From positions 578 through 64,577 of the forward strand of contig NZ_CDCG01000031.1 of assembly GCF_000819845.1 (NCBI RefSeq): a DNA stretch of 64,000 nt, written 5' to 3'. The notes under the pieces were generated by a model, which made no database searches, was not told where the DNA came from, and saw only the letters and a list, made by a program, of their open reading frames with translations. Shown here piece by piece: positions 50,444 to 63,529 of the stretch; position 1 is the first letter of the stretch, and the number at the start of each line of letters is the position of its first letter. This stretch comes from Aeromonas enteropelogenes (GTDB lineage Bacteria > Pseudomonadota > Gammaproteobacteria > Enterobacterales > Aeromonadaceae). The translations under genes were made by a program, and so were the position numbers.

Positions 50444-50638
50444 ATGCAAGTCTCCTACGGCAGATTGCAGGCCTACGCAGGCATGGGGTTCTTGTCTTTC
50501 GCCATGATAGTGATGGGCAGCCCGATCGGGAACACAGGCACCTGGTTCGGTTCTCTGGTGATGGTTGGATTGGGGCTCTGGATCGAGCTCAGCGATTACT
50601 ACGACGAAGAAGATGAGGACGAGAACGATCAACCTTGA
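50444..50638 (+). CDS. Small inner-membrane protein with acidic tail
   Basis: I do not recognise the family. The 64-residue product has an excellent AGGAGG ribosome site five bases before the ATG at 50444. It has two hydrophobic segments (AGMGFLSFAMIVMGSPIG and FGSLVMVGLGLWIEL) and a strongly acidic C terminus (DYYDEEDEDENDQP). The hairpin topology with a charged tail suggests a small membrane regulator or assembly factor. It is monocistronic and followed by a hairpin. Confidence 0.75.
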   Translation: MQVSYGRLQAYAGMGFLSFAMIVMGSPIGNTGTWFGSLVMVGLGLWIELSDYYDEEDEDENDQP

Positions 50639-50657
50639 ACCTGATGCAGGGTTCACC

Positions 50658-50684
50658 ACAAAGGCGGAGCAACTCCGCCTTTGT
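50658..50684. terminator. Hairpin terminator between the small membrane protein and the binding-protein gene
   Basis: ACAAAGGCGGAG/CTCCGCCTTTGT with a three-base loop lies between convergent genes. T-runs are short but present on both strands. Confidence 0.75.
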
Positions 50685-50707
50685 CATTTCCGCCGTCCGG
50701 TGGCTTA

Positions 50708-51946
50708 TCAGCGGGTCGAGCGCATGGCCCGCTCCAGATGTTGCGCCGTCAGCTGCGGGTTGGCTCTGGGGTCGTTGAAGAAGTTGCTCAGCACATCGAA
50801 GATTGCCTGGCGCATGTTGGTGGAGGTGGCCATCCCCTCCGCCATGCTGGGCAGCAGGTTGTGCTGTTTCTCGGCTTGCAGGAAGTCCTGATAGGAGCGC
50901 ACGGCGCAGCGATCGAACTTGCTCATGTCCGGGTTGACCAGTGCCGGGATCGAACCCTTGACCCGGTTGAACTCCTGCTGGAAGGAGGGAGTCATCAGCA
51001 GGCTGGCCAGCTCGCCCTGGGCCTGCAGCTGGGCAGGATCCCGCTGCTTGAACATGGCGATGGAGTCCAGATTGTAGCTGAACAGTCCCTCGCTACCCGG
51101 GCTTGGCAGGCAGGCCACGTCCTCGCCAGGCCGGTAGTTGCCGGCGCTCAGTTCCCCCTTGACCCAGTCCCCCATCACTTGCATGGCGGCGCCACCGCTC
51201 TCCAGCAGGTTGGTGGCCTGGTGCCACTTCAGTCCGGCGTATTTCTCCGGCACATAGGCGCGCAGCTGCTGGAAGCGGGTCAACACCTTCACCATCACGG
51301 GGCCGGTCAGGGTGTCATTGTCCTGTTCGATAAAGGCCTTGCGGTAGAACTCCTTGCCCCCTTCACCGAGCGCCACCGTTTCGAACAGTACCGCCAGCTG
51401 CCAGGGTTCGTTGCCAATGGCCAGCGGGGTGATCCCGCGCTTTTTGAGCCGTTCGGCGACCGCCACGAACTGGGCCCAGTCGGTAGGCGGGGTGAGCTGG
51501 TACTTGTCGAAAATCTTGTGGTTGAGCCACAGCCAGTTGACCCGGTGGATGCCGGTGGGCACCGCCATCAGGGCGCCGTTCTGGCTGAGGGTCTCCCGCA
51601 CCATGGGGGGCATGCTGTCATACCAGCCGAGGTGCTCGGCCATGGGGGAGAGATCGCGCAGGAAGCCGAGACCGGCCCACTCCTTGAGCTCGAATCCCTT
51701 GAGGTGGGCCGCCTCCGGCGGATTGGCTGCCAGCGCCCGGCTTTTCAGCACCGTCATGGCGCTCTTGCCACCACCACCCTGCACCGCGAAGTCGTTCCAT
51801 TCGTTGCCCTTGGCGATCCACTCGGATTTGAGCACCTCGACTGCTTTTGCCTCGCCCCCGGATGTCCACCAGTGCAGCACCTCCACCTGGGAAGCGCTGG
51901 CAGAACCGGACAACAGAGCAAATAGGGTGAGGGGAAGCCACTTCAT
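50708..51946 (-). CDS. Sugar-type ABC transporter periplasmic binding protein without permease partners
   Basis: The 412-residue protein has a signal peptide (MKWLPLTLFALLSGSASA, cleaved before SQVEV) and a family 1 solute-binding fold: EVLHWWTSGGEAKAVEVL, PTGIHRVNWLWLNHKIFDK, ESGGAAMQVMGDWVKGEL and NRVKGSIPALVNPD. It resembles glucose/mannose binders of Pseudomonas type. No permease or ATPase gene follows. Instead it is the third gene after a response regulator and kinase, so it may present a sugar to the kinase's periplasmic domain or serve a transporter elsewhere. Confidence 0.85.
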   Translation of the reverse strand: MKWLPLTLFALLSGSASASQVEVLHWWTSGGEAKAVEVLKSEWIAKGNEWNDFAVQGGGGKSAMTVLKSRALAANPPEAAHLKGFELKEWAGLGFLRDLSPMAEHLGWYDSMPPMVRETLSQNGALMAVPTGIHRVNWLWLNHKIFDKYQLTPPTDWAQFVAVAERLKKRGITPLAIGNEPWQLAVLFETVALGEGGKEFYRKAFIEQDNDTLTGPVMVKVLTRFQQLRAYVPEKYAGLKWHQATNLLESGGAAMQVMGDWVKGELSAGNYRPGEDVACLPSPGSEGLFSYNLDSIAMFKQRDPAQLQAQGELASLLMTPSFQQEFNRVKGSIPALVNPDMSKFDRCAVRSYQDFLQAEKQHNLLPSMAEGMATSTNMRQAIFDVLSNFFNDPRANPQLTAQHLERAMRSTR

Positions 51947-51953
51947 GGGAGTA

Positions 51954-53396
51954 CTACCTTGGCAGGGAGAGTGTGGCCTGCAGGCCACCTTGCGGACGAT
52001 TTTCCAGCACCAGATCGCCGCCGTGGGCATGGGCGATGTTTCGGGCAATGCCGAGCCCGAGGCCGGTCCCGGCCTGATCCGTGCTGAGTCGGTAATAGGG
52101 CTCGAAGATGCGTTCGAACTGATCTTCCGGCAGGCCGGGGCCCTCATCCATGATGAAGAGGATCAGCATCTCCTCGTCGTCCATGATGATGATGCGCACC
52201 TTCTGGCCATATTTGATGCCGTTGTCCACCAGGTTGCCGATGCAGCGCTTGAGGGCCAGCAGCTTGCCGCGATAGGGCCACTTGCAGTGCCCTTCTATGG
52301 TCAGTCGCTCGTCGTGCAGGTTCATCGACTCGGCCATCTGCTCCAGCAGGGCGTTGATGTCGATCTCTTCGATGTTCTCGTGGATGTCGGTCTCTTTTAC
52401 CGTCTGCAGCGCCCCCTTGACCATCAGCTCCAGCTCGTCGAGATCCTTGTTGAACTTGCCGATCTGGACTTCGTCGTCGAGCAGCTCGACCCGCAACCGC
52501 AGCCGGGTGATGGGGGTCTTGAGGTCGTGGGAGATGGAGCTGAACAACCGCTCCCGATCATCGATATAGCGCCGGATGCGGTGCTGCATGATGTTGAAGG
52601 CGCGGGTGGCGGCGACGATCTCGGAGGCGCCTTCCTCCCGAAGGGGTGGCTGGTCGATATCCTTGCCGAGGTTGACCGCCGCCTTGGCGAGGCGGCGCAG
52701 GGGCCGGGTCTGCCAGCGCACCAGCATGAAGGTAAAGAAGCAGAGGAACACCGTCATCAGGGCGATGAAGCGCACCTGGTTGCTCGGCATGACGGTGTCA
52801 TCCAGCGTCATGTAAGGGGCCGGCAGCAGGGCGGCCAGATAGAGCCACTCGCCCGGCTCTATCTCGATCTGGGTCACCAGCACCGGCGGGTTGATGGGTT
52901 CCAGCGACAGGGTATAGCGGGCCCAGGAGGAGGGGAGATCCGCCAGCAGGGTGTCGTTGTTGAAGACGTGGAGATCCTCGGGCCGGGAGAAATCCACCTT
53001 GATCGCCATGGCGTCGGAGAGCTTGCGGCTCAGCACCCCCTCGACCTCCTGCAGCACCAGCATCTTGCGTTCGCTGTCCGGAATGGCGCTGATGTGGATC
53101 TCCTCCTCGTTCAGGGAAACGAAGAAGCGGCTGCCCCCCATGTTGCGCAGCTGGTCCAGGGCGATGTGGCGATACTGCAGCGGCAGCGACTTGAAGAAGT
53201 TGACGGTGGAGGCGGCCGATAGCGCCAGGTTGCGGGTGGTGCTGAGCATCCCCTCCAGCTCCCGCTTCTGGATCTGTTGCATCCAGATGCCGGTGAGAAT
53301 GGTTTGGGAGAGCAGGATCGCCAGCAGCAACAGCAGCAGCATCCGCGATAGCAGGGAGCGGGGCACCAGTATCCCCCAGGACCATTTATTGGTCAT
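51954..53396 (-). CDS. EnvZ-type sensor histidine kinase
   Basis: The 480-residue kinase has a membrane anchor (LLLLLLAILLSQTILTGIWM), a periplasmic sensor region to about residue 210, a second helix (FIALMTVFLCFFTFMLV) and HAMP. The HisKA has SSISHDLKTPITRLRLRVE and the HATPase has NLVDNGIKYG, DEGPGLPEDQFERIFEPYYR and GTGLGLGIARNIAHAHGG. It lies between an OmpR-type regulator and a sugar-binding protein, an arrangement like GltR/GtrS with a glucose binder in Pseudomonas. The signal is probably a sugar, by inference. Confidence 0.9.
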   Translation of the reverse strand: MTNKWSWGILVPRSLLSRMLLLLLLAILLSQTILTGIWMQQIQKRELEGMLSTTRNLALSAASTVNFFKSLPLQYRHIALDQLRNMGGSRFFVSLNEEEIHISAIPDSERKMLVLQEVEGVLSRKLSDAMAIKVDFSRPEDLHVFNNDTLLADLPSSWARYTLSLEPINPPVLVTQIEIEPGEWLYLAALLPAPYMTLDDTVMPSNQVRFIALMTVFLCFFTFMLVRWQTRPLRRLAKAAVNLGKDIDQPPLREEGASEIVAATRAFNIMQHRIRRYIDDRERLFSSISHDLKTPITRLRLRVELLDDEVQIGKFNKDLDELELMVKGALQTVKETDIHENIEEIDINALLEQMAESMNLHDERLTIEGHCKWPYRGKLLALKRCIGNLVDNGIKYGQKVRIIIMDDEEMLILFIMDEGPGLPEDQFERIFEPYYRLSTDQAGTGLGLGIARNIAHAHGGDLVLENRPQGGLQATLSLPR

Positions 53397-53447
53397 GGCC
53401 GTTCGTGCCTGTGGTCGATCAGCATGCTGTTGCTACCTGTCTGCTCG

Positions 53448-54170
53448 TCATGGGAGCTCGTGAACCTCGGCGATCAGCATGTAGCCGCTGCCGCGAATGG
53501 TCTTGATGATGCGCGGGCTCTTGCCGTTGTCACCCAGCTTCTGGCGCAGTCGGCTGATCTGTACGTCGATGCCGCGCTCCATCGGCAGGCTCTCGCGACC
53601 GCGAGTGGCGTCCGAGATGGTATCCCGGTCCAGCACCACGCCGGGCTGCTGCAGGAACATGCCGAGCAGCATGGCATCGCTGCCGGAGAGATCCAGCAGG
53701 CTGCCATCTTCGTGAGTCAGCTGGTGGCTCAGGGTATCCAGGGTCCACTCGGCGAAGCGCAGCCGACGGCTCGGCTCCTTCTCTTTCTCCGGCTGGCGAA
53801 ATTCGGCGCGGCGCAGCAGCGCCTTGATGCGGGCCTGCAGCTCGCGCGGGCTGAACGGCTTGGCGATGTAGTCGTCGGCACCGAGTTCCAGCCCGATCAC
53901 CCGGTCAGCCTCGTCGGAGGCGGCGGTCAGCATGATGATGGGGACCTGAGAGTCGCGACGGATCTGCTGGCAGAGGGTAAAACCGTCGTCGCCAGGCATC
54001 ATGATATCGAGAATGATGAGGTCCGGGCTGTGCTGGGCGAGCTGCTGACGCATCTCGTTGCCCTCCGCTGCGGTCAATACCTCGAAGCCAGCCCTGGTCA
54101 GGTATTCATTGAGCAGCTCGCGGATCTCTTGGTCGTCGTCGACGATCAGCAGTTGTTTGCTCGTTGACAT
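53448..54170 (-). CDS. OmpR-family response regulator
   Basis: The 240-residue regulator has a receiver domain with the phospho-acceptor in DLIILDIMMPGDDG and the switch lysine in YIAKPFSPREL. The winged-helix output domain has LDLSGSDAMLLGMFLQQPG, LDRDTISDATRGR, ERGIDVQISRLRQKLGDNG and IKTIRGSGYML. The ATG at 54170 is preferred; an alternative four codons earlier has its ribosome site too close. It partners the kinase 51 bases downstream. Confidence 0.92.
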   Translation of the reverse strand: MSTSKQLLIVDDDQEIRELLNEYLTRAGFEVLTAAEGNEMRQQLAQHSPDLIILDIMMPGDDGFTLCQQIRRDSQVPIIMLTAASDEADRVIGLELGADDYIAKPFSPRELQARIKALLRRAEFRQPEKEKEPSRRLRFAEWTLDTLSHQLTHEDGSLLDLSGSDAMLLGMFLQQPGVVLDRDTISDATRGRESLPMERGIDVQISRLRQKLGDNGKSPRIIKTIRGSGYMLIAEVHELP

Positions 54171-54291
54171 ATGTATGTGCATCCACCCATTTTTTTGTGC
54201 AGATTGAACCTGTCGGGGGAGCAAAAAGCAAGCAAGCCCCCCATCTAATGTGAGGTTATGGGCAATATCCTCCCATATCCTGCCGTGCAAA

Positions 54292-54322
54292 TAAAAAAGG
54301 CCGACCCAAACGGGCCGGCCAA
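54292..54322 (-). terminator. Intrinsic terminator after fadA
   Basis: An imperfect GGCCGACCC/GGGCCGGCC stem is followed on the minus strand by TTTTTTATTT, about 100 bases beyond the fadA stop and upstream of the regulator gene. Confidence 0.82.
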
Positions 54323-54424
54323 GACGCAGATGCTGACGACAGAAGTGCACCCCGTGTGGCGCACTCCACAGACTCGATGGCGGGGCAGTCTGACCGGCCC
54401 GGCGGACCGGTCCGGGGGATACAG

Positions 54425-55609
<1,185 letters not shown>

Positions 55610-57757
55610 TCAGTAGAAGGTTTTGCCCTGGGCGGCCATCTCACGCAGCTTGTCACTGACGCGATAGAGCGGGCCCAAGTCGGCATACTGGTCGGCCATG
55701 GCCACGTAGCGATCCAGACCAATGGTGTCCAGATAGCGGAACACGCCGCCGCGGAAGGGAGGGAAGCCCAGACCGTAGACCAGCGCGATGTCGGCTTCGG
55801 CTGGCGTGGCGACTATGCCCTCTTCCAGACAGAGCACCACCTCGTTGATCATCGGGATCATCATGCGGGCGATGATGGCGTCCTTGTCGAAATCCTGTTT
55901 CGGCTTGGCAATCGGGGCCAGCAGCTCGTAGCTGGCGGCGTCGGCCACCTTCTTCGGCTTGCCCTTCTTGTCGGCCTCGTAGGCGTAGAAGCCCTTGCCA
56001 TTTTTCTGACCGAAGCGGCTCGCCTCGTACATCACGTCGATGGCGGTACGGCCCTCCTTGGTCATGCGGGCCGGGAAGCCCTGCGCCATCACATCACCGG
56101 CATGGTGGCCGGTGTCGATGCCGACCACGTCCAGCAGGTAGGCGGGGCCCATGGGCCAGCCGAACTCCTTCTCCATCACCTTGTCGACGGCGGCGAAGTC
56201 GGCGCCATCGGCGACCAGCTTGTTGAAGCCGAAGAAGTAGGGGAAGAGCACCCGGTTGACGAAGAAGCCCGGGCAGTCGTTGACTACGACCGGGGACTTG
56301 CCCATGGCGGCAGCGTAGGCCACCACGCGGTTGATGGTTTCATCGGAGGTCTGCTCGCCGCGGATGATCTCCACCAGCGGCATGCGGTGCACCGGGTTGA
56401 AGAAGTGCATGCCGCAGAAGTTCTCTGGGCGCTTCAGGCTCTTGGCCAGCAGGGAGATGGGGATGGTGGAGGTGTTGCTGGCGAGCACGGCGTCTTCGCC
56501 GATCACGCCTTCCACTTCACTCAGCACGGCCGCCTTCACTTTCGGGTTCTCGACCACGGCCTCGACCACTACGTCCACATGCTTGACGTTGTCATAGCTG
56601 AGGGTCGGGGTGATGGCGGAGAGCACCTGGCCCATCTTGATGCCGTCGATGCGACCGCGCTCGAGCTGGCCGTTGAGCAGCTTGGTGGCTTCGCCCATGC
56701 CAAGTGCCAGCGCCTTCTCGTTGATGTCCTTCATCACCGCCGGGATGCCCTTGCTGGCGGACTGGTAGGCGATGCCGCCCCCCATGATGCCGGCACCCAG
56801 CACGGCGGCATGGCCGGTGGCCTTGTTTGCCTGCTTGGCGGCCTTCTTGGCCAGCGCCTTGATGTGCTGATCGTTGAGGAAGATGCCGACCAGCGCCTTG
56901 GCTACGTCGGTTTTGGCCAGCTTGATGAAGGTGGCGGCTTCGGCGGCCAGCGCGTCGTCACGGCCCATGCCGGCGGCGGCTTCCACCGTCTTCACGGCGG
57001 CCATCGGCGCCGGATAGTGTTTGCCCGCCACGGCGGCAACCATGCCGGCGGCGGTGGTGAAGCTCATCATGGCTTCCAGTTTGGAGAGGCGCAGCGGGGC
57101 CTTCTTGACGGCGCGGCGGCCCTGCCAGTCCAGCTTGCCCGCGATGGCGTCCCTGATCATCTGCACGGCGGCGCTCTGCAGCGCGTCGGGGGCGACCACG
57201 GCATCGATGGCACCCACCTTGAGGGCGTCATCGGCACGGTAATCCTTGCCGGTGGTGATCCATTCCAGTGCGTTGTCGGCGCCGATCACTCGCGGCAGAC
57301 GGACGGTGCCGCCAAAGCCGGGCATGATGCCGAGCTTGGTCTCGGGCAGGCCGATCTTGGCCGTGGTGTCGGCCAGCCGGAAGTCGGTGGAGAGAATGGT
57401 CTCGCAGCCGCCGCCCAGGGCGTGGCCCTTGATGGCGGAGAGGGTCGGCACCGGCAGATCTTCGATGGCGTTGAAGATGTCGTTGGCCTTTTTCAGCCAG
57501 CCGAGCAGATCTTCCTGCGGCAAATCGAACAGTTCCAGGAATTCGGTGATATCGGCGCCGACGATGAAGGCGTCTTTGCCGGAGGTGAGGATCAGACCTT
57601 TTAGTTCACGTTCTTGTTGTAATGCGGCGATCGCTTCGCTCAGGGAGAGCAGGGTGGTGCGATCCAGCTTGTTGACTGAACCCGGTGCGTCGAACCTGAG
57701 CTCGGCAATGCCGTCTTCCAGGTAGCTGACCGACAGGGTTTCGCCTTGGTAGATCAT
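55610..57757 (-). CDS. fadB: Multifunctional fatty-acid oxidation complex subunit alpha FadB
   Basis: FadB carries enoyl-CoA hydratase/isomerase and 3-hydroxyacyl-CoA dehydrogenase activities of the beta-oxidation complex. From the ATG at 57757 it has 715 residues. The crotonase domain ([51 protein letters not shown]) occupies about 1-190. The NAD-binding [18 protein letters not shown] lies near 313, followed by [30 protein letters not shown] and [18 protein letters not shown]. It is slightly shorter at the C terminus than E. coli FadB (729). Confidence 0.98.
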   Translation of the reverse strand: MIYQGETLSVSYLEDGIAELRFDAPGSVNKLDRTTLLSLSEAIAALQQERELKGLILTSGKDAFIVGADITEFLELFDLPQEDLLGWLKKANDIFNAIEDLPVPTLSAIKGHALGGGCETILSTDFRLADTTAKIGLPETKLGIMPGFGGTVRLPRVIGADNALEWITTGKDYRADDALKVGAIDAVVAPDALQSAAVQMIRDAIAGKLDWQGRRAVKKAPLRLSKLEAMMSFTTAAGMVAAVAGKHYPAPMAAVKTVEAAAGMGRDDALAAEAATFIKLAKTDVAKALVGIFLNDQHIKALAKKAAKQANKATGHAAVLGAGIMGGGIAYQSASKGIPAVMKDINEKALALGMGEATKLLNGQLERGRIDGIKMGQVLSAITPTLSYDNVKHVDVVVEAVVENPKVKAAVLSEVEGVIGEDAVLASNTSTIPISLLAKSLKRPENFCGMHFFNPVHRMPLVEIIRGEQTSDETINRVVAYAAAMGKSPVVVNDCPGFFVNRVLFPYFFGFNKLVADGADFAAVDKVMEKEFGWPMGPAYLLDVVGIDTGHHAGDVMAQGFPARMTKEGRTAIDVMYEASRFGQKNGKGFYAYEADKKGKPKKVADAASYELLAPIAKPKQDFDKDAIIARMMIPMINEVVLCLEEGIVATPAEADIALVYGLGFPPFRGGVFRYLDTIGLDRYVAMADQYADLGPLYRVSDKLREMAAQGKTFY

Positions 57758-57864
57758 GAGAGTGTCTCCTTGTTCCCACACAGTGGGGCGTGGTGCTCCT
57801 TTATCCCCAGCAGGGGGCGAGGCTCACTATTGATCCAAAAGGAGACATTTTCAACACCTATTTA

Positions 57865-57876
57865 AAACATTTGTTT
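57865..57876. promoter_or_regulatory. Candidate operator upstream of fadB (PsrA/FadR-like)
   Basis: AAACATTTGTTT lies about 110 bases upstream of the fadB start and fits the AAAC-N4-GTTT pattern described for the fatty-acid regulator PsrA. No clear FadR consensus was seen. Assignment is tentative. Confidence 0.3.
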
Positions 57877-57913
57877 AACAGTTTTTGTGGGGCGGCTCGC
57901 CATCACAAAACGG

Positions 57914-57939
57914 ATAAAAATAGGCGCCTTGCGGCGCCT
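57914..57939 (-). terminator. Intrinsic terminator after acetoacetyl-CoA synthetase gene
   Basis: The stem AGGCGCC/GGCGCCT with a short loop is followed on the minus strand by TATTTTTATCC. It lies just past the stop at 57960. Confidence 0.82.
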
Positions 57940-57959
57940 GTTGTGAACTGAGATTTTTG

Positions 57960-59897
<1,938 letters not shown>

Positions 59898-60088
59898 GAG
59901 TGATCCCTGACTTCATGTTATCTACCGGCAGTGTATTGAATTGTTCTTCATTTGTTAATTATTGGTTTCTTGTTGATAACAAACGTTTTGTAACGTATGC
60001 GTTACCTCACGAAGCGGCAGCGTGACGGGTCGAGCCTCACCGTGCATGATGTTATGCTGCAATCACATTCACCTCGGAGCAGGACGCC

Positions 60089-61411
60089 ATGAGCAGCTAC
60101 AGCCAACTTTTTGCCCAGCACCTCGATACCTTGCAGCAGCGTACCCGCGACATTCTGCAACAGCAGGGGCTCAGCGGGCTGGCCATCCACTCCGGCCAGA
60201 CGCATCGCATCTTCCTCGACGATCAGGATTACCCCTTCAAGGTGAACCCGCACTTCAAGGCCTGGTTGCCGGTGCTGGACAATCCCCACTGCTGGTTGCT
60301 GGTGGACGGCGTGAGCAAGCCGGTGCTGCTGTTCTATCGTCCAGTGGATTTCTGGCACAAGGTAGCGGACTTGCCCAACGCCTTCTGGGTCGACTTCTTC
60401 GAGATTCGCTTCCTCACCCGACCTGAGCAGGTGGCGGATCATCTGCCTGCCGACAAGCAGGAGTGGGCCTATCTGGGCGGACATCTCGAGGTGGCCGGCT
60501 TGCTGGGGCTGACCCAGCCCAATCCGGAGGCGGTCCTCAACTACCTGCATTATCACCGCGCCTACAAGACGGACTACGAGCTGGAGTGCCTGCGTGAGGC
60601 GAACCGGATCGGGGTGCGCGGCCATATCGCAGCCAAGGACTCCTTCATGGCGGGGGCAAGCGAGTTCGAGATCAACCTGGCCTACATGAAGGCGGTCGGG
60701 CAGGGGGCCAATGAGGCGCCCTACGGCAATATCGTCGCCATCAACCGCAATGCAGCCATCCTGCACTACACCCACCTTTCCGCCCTGCGGGTGCCGGATG
60801 CCGAGCGTTACTCTTTCCTCATCGATGCCGGCGTCGACTTTCATGGCTATGCCTCCGACATTACCCGTACCTGGGCGTGGCGCCGTGGCGAGTTTGCCGA
60901 CCTTATTGCCGCGCTGGATGTGCAGCAGCAGGAAATCATCAAGGAGATCAAGCCGGGTCGCCGTTACAGCGAGCTGCACCTGCTGATGCACCACAAGCTG
61001 GCGCGCCTGCTGCAGGCCACCGAGCTGGTGGACATGTCGGTGGACGAGATGATCAACACAGGGGTGACCAATGTCTTCTTCCCCCATGGCCTCGGTCACT
61101 TCCTCGGTCTGCAGGTGCACGATGCCGGTGGCTTCATGCAGGACGAACGTGGCACCCATCTGGCGGCGCCCGAGCTGTTCCCCTATCTGCGCTGTACCCG
61201 GGTGATGGAGGTGGGCCAGGTGTTCACTATCGAACCGGGGCTCTACTTTATCGACACCCTGCTGGAGCCGCTGCGCCAAGGCGAACAGGGCAAACGAGTC
61301 AACTGGAACAAGGTGGAAGCGCTGCGCCCGTTTGGTGGCATCCGCATCGAAGATAACGTGGTGCTGCATGCCGACGGGGTGGAGAACATGACCAGACAAG
61401 CAGGGCTCTGA
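60089..61411 (+). CDS. pepQ: Xaa-Pro dipeptidase PepQ
   Basis: PepQ is a manganese metallopeptidase cleaving X-Pro dipeptides. The 440-residue product is close to E. coli PepQ (443). The metal ligands are visible: the aspartates in [20 protein letters not shown], the histidine in [12 protein letters not shown], and the glutamates in [10 protein letters not shown] and GGIRIEDNV. Its stop overlaps the yigZ start (ATGA-type overlap), so the two are coupled, as in E. coli. Confidence 0.97.
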   Translation: MSSYSQLFAQHLDTLQQRTRDILQQQGLSGLAIHSGQTHRIFLDDQDYPFKVNPHFKAWLPVLDNPHCWLLVDGVSKPVLLFYRPVDFWHKVADLPNAFWVDFFEIRFLTRPEQVADHLPADKQEWAYLGGHLEVAGLLGLTQPNPEAVLNYLHYHRAYKTDYELECLREANRIGVRGHIAAKDSFMAGASEFEINLAYMKAVGQGANEAPYGNIVAINRNAAILHYTHLSALRVPDAERYSFLIDAGVDFHGYASDITRTWAWRRGEFADLIAALDVQQQEIIKEIKPGRRYSELHLLMHHKLARLLQATELVDMSVDEMINTGVTNVFFPHGLGHFLGLQVHDAGGFMQDERGTHLAAPELFPYLRCTRVMEVGQVFTIEPGLYFIDTLLEPLRQGEQGKRVNWNKVEALRPFGGIRIEDNVVLHADGVENMTRQAGL

Positions 61412-62028
61412 TGGCGGTTGCCTATTCCATCCCGGCTGCACCGCTGGAGCTCAGCGAAGAGATCAAGAAGAGCCGCTTCATCACCCTGATCGCCCATACC
61501 CCGACGGTGGAGGCCGCCAAGGCGTGGGTGAACGAGGTCAAACGACAACACCCAGCGGCCCGTCACCACTGCTGGGCCTTTGTGGCGGGCGACCCGCAAG
61601 ACAGCCAAGTCTATGGCTTCAGCGATGATGGTGAGCCCTCGGGGACGGCGGGCAAACCTATCCTGGCCCAGCTGATGGGTTCCGGTCTTGGCGAGATCTG
61701 CGCCGTGGTGGTGCGCTATTACGGCGGGATCCAGCTTGGCACCGGCGGTCTGGTCAAGGCCTATGGCGGTGGCGTCGGAGCCGCCCTCAAGCAGCTGACC
61801 ACATTATTCAAGGTACCGCGCACCCCTTCTATCATCCACTGCGATTACGGTGATATGGGGGTGGTCGAAGCTCTGGTTGGCAACTATGGTGGCGAGGTGC
61901 TGGCGGCCGAGTATGGTCAACAGGTCTCCCTGCAGGTGGCCTGGGAATCGTCCGTCTGGGCTCAGGTCGCTCGGGAATTGACCGATCGGACTCATGGGCG
62001 GGTATCCCTTGGCCCCTTAGATGGCTAG
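61411..62028 (+). CDS. yigZ: IMPACT/YigZ-family protein
   Basis: The 205-residue protein has the UPF0029 N-terminal domain: EEIKKSRFITLIAHT, HHCWAFVAGDPQDSQVYGFSDDGEPSGTAGKP (seen as QVYGFSDDGEPSGTAGKPIL), VVRYYGGIQLGTGGLVKAYG. The DUF1949 C-terminal domain follows. The fold resembles elongation factor G domain IV, and the eukaryotic relative IMPACT modulates translation control. The bacterial function is not firmly known. It sits between pepQ and trkH. Confidence 0.95.
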   Translation: MAVAYSIPAAPLELSEEIKKSRFITLIAHTPTVEAAKAWVNEVKRQHPAARHHCWAFVAGDPQDSQVYGFSDDGEPSGTAGKPILAQLMGSGLGEICAVVVRYYGGIQLGTGGLVKAYGGGVGAALKQLTTLFKVPRTPSIIHCDYGDMGVVEALVGNYGGEVLAAEYGQQVSLQVAWESSVWAQVARELTDRTHGRVSLGPLDG

Positions 62029-62064
62029 AATCCATCGCTCTTTGATTATTGATAGGGAGCAGGA

Positions 62065-63522
62065 ATGCACATCCTGAGCATTATCCGCATTGTTGGCCTG
62101 CTGGTGGCGCTGTTCAGCTCGACCATGTTGTTGCCAGCGCTGGTGGCGTTTGGCTATCGGGATGGGGGCGGTTCTGAATTTGTCAGTGCCTTTGTGATTG
62201 CCCTGCTGCTCGGGGTGGCACTCTGGTTTCCCAATCGTCATCACAAGCGGGAATTGGGTTCCAGAGAGGGGTTCCTCATCGTGGTGCTGTTCTGGACCGT
62301 ACTTGGCAGCGTCGGTGCCTTGCCCTTTATGCTGGGTGACGTGCCTGACATGTCGGTTTCAGAGGCCTTTTTCGAATCCTTTTCCGGGTTGACGACCACA
62401 GGGGCAACTGTGCTGACCGGGCTAGATGAGCTGCCCAAGGCGTTCCTGTTCTATCGCCAGCTGCTGCAATGGCTGGGAGGCATGGGGATCATCGTGCTGG
62501 CGGTTGCCATACTGCCGCTGCTCGGTATCGGTGGCATGCAGCTCTACCGTGCCGAGATCCCGGGGCCAGTCAAGGACAACAAGGTGACCCCGCGTATCGC
62601 CGAGACGGCCAAGGCGCTCTGGTACATCTACCTGTTCATCACCACTGTCTGTGCCTTGGCATTCTGGGTGGCAGGAATGACGTTGTTCGATGCCATCTGC
62701 CACTCCTTTGCCACCGTGGCGATCGGTGGATTCTCGACCCACGATGCCAGCATGGGCTACTTCAACAGCTCGACCATCAACCTCATCACGGTGATCTTTC
62801 TGTTGATCGCTGGGGTGAATTTCACTCTGCACTTTGCGGCCTTCACCCATCGGCCATTGCGGATCGGGGTCTATCTGCGGGATCCCGAAGTGAAGGTCTT
62901 CCTTGCCATCCAGCTGGCTTTGACACTCGTCTGCTTCCTGGTGTTGATGGCACACGGCAACTACGACAACTGGAAGGAAACCCTGGACCATGCGCTGTTC
63001 CAGTCGGTCTCCATCGCTACGACGGCTGGCTTCAGTACGGCAGGATTTTCCGAATGGCCGCTGTTCCTGCCGGTACTGCTGATGTTCTCCTCGTTTGTGG
63101 GGGGCTGCGCCGGGAGTACCGGCGGCGGGATCAAGGTGGTGCGTCTGATGTTGCTGCATCTGCAGGGGGTGAGGGAGCTCAAGCGTCTGATCCACCCGAG
63201 GGCTGTCTATCGCATCAAGCTGGGCAACAAGGCGCTGTCCGAGCGAGTCATTGAGGCCGTGTGGGGGTTCTTTGCCGCCTACGCCATCATCTTCATTTTG
63301 TGTATGTTGGGGTTGATGGCGACGGGCATGGATGAACTCACTGCATTTTCAGCCGTCGTGGCGACTCTCAACAACCTGGGGCCGGGCTTGGGGGCGGTGG
63401 CGCCTCACTTCGCTGATACCAGTGAAACCGCCAAATGGATAATGATCCTGGCTATGTTGTTTGGCCGATTGGAAATTTTTACGCTTCTGGTACTGTTTAC
63501 TCCTGCATTCTGGCGTAGCTGA
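62065..63522 (+). CDS. trkH: Trk system potassium uptake protein TrkH
   Basis: TrkH is the membrane channel subunit for constitutive low-affinity potassium uptake, gated by TrkA. The 485-residue protein has the four half-pore loops with filter glycines: TTTGATVLTG, ATVAIGGFSTHD, ATTAGFSTAGF and NNLGPGLGAV. GGMGIIVLAVAILPLLGIGG and the basic loop GGGIKVVRLMLL are also present. It provides potassium uptake beside the inducible Kdp system in the same window. hemG follows seven bases later. Confidence 0.97.
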   Translation: MHILSIIRIVGLLVALFSSTMLLPALVAFGYRDGGGSEFVSAFVIALLLGVALWFPNRHHKRELGSREGFLIVVLFWTVLGSVGALPFMLGDVPDMSVSEAFFESFSGLTTTGATVLTGLDELPKAFLFYRQLLQWLGGMGIIVLAVAILPLLGIGGMQLYRAEIPGPVKDNKVTPRIAETAKALWYIYLFITTVCALAFWVAGMTLFDAICHSFATVAIGGFSTHDASMGYFNSSTINLITVIFLLIAGVNFTLHFAAFTHRPLRIGVYLRDPEVKVFLAIQLALTLVCFLVLMAHGNYDNWKETLDHALFQSVSIATTAGFSTAGFSEWPLFLPVLLMFSSFVGGCAGSTGGGIKVVRLMLLHLQGVRELKRLIHPRAVYRIKLGNKALSERVIEAVWGFFAAYAIIFILCMLGLMATGMDELTAFSAVVATLNNLGPGLGAVAPHFADTSETAKWIMILAMLFGRLEIFTLLVLFTPAFWRS

Positions 63523-63529
63523 GGTTGTT

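Noticed and set aside
53419-53451. Duplicated response-regulator/kinase junction (CACGA....CCATGAC twice)
   Set aside because: Only about 12 of 16 bases match and CCATGAC is common around overlapping starts. It is mentioned as a weak case but not called a repeat.
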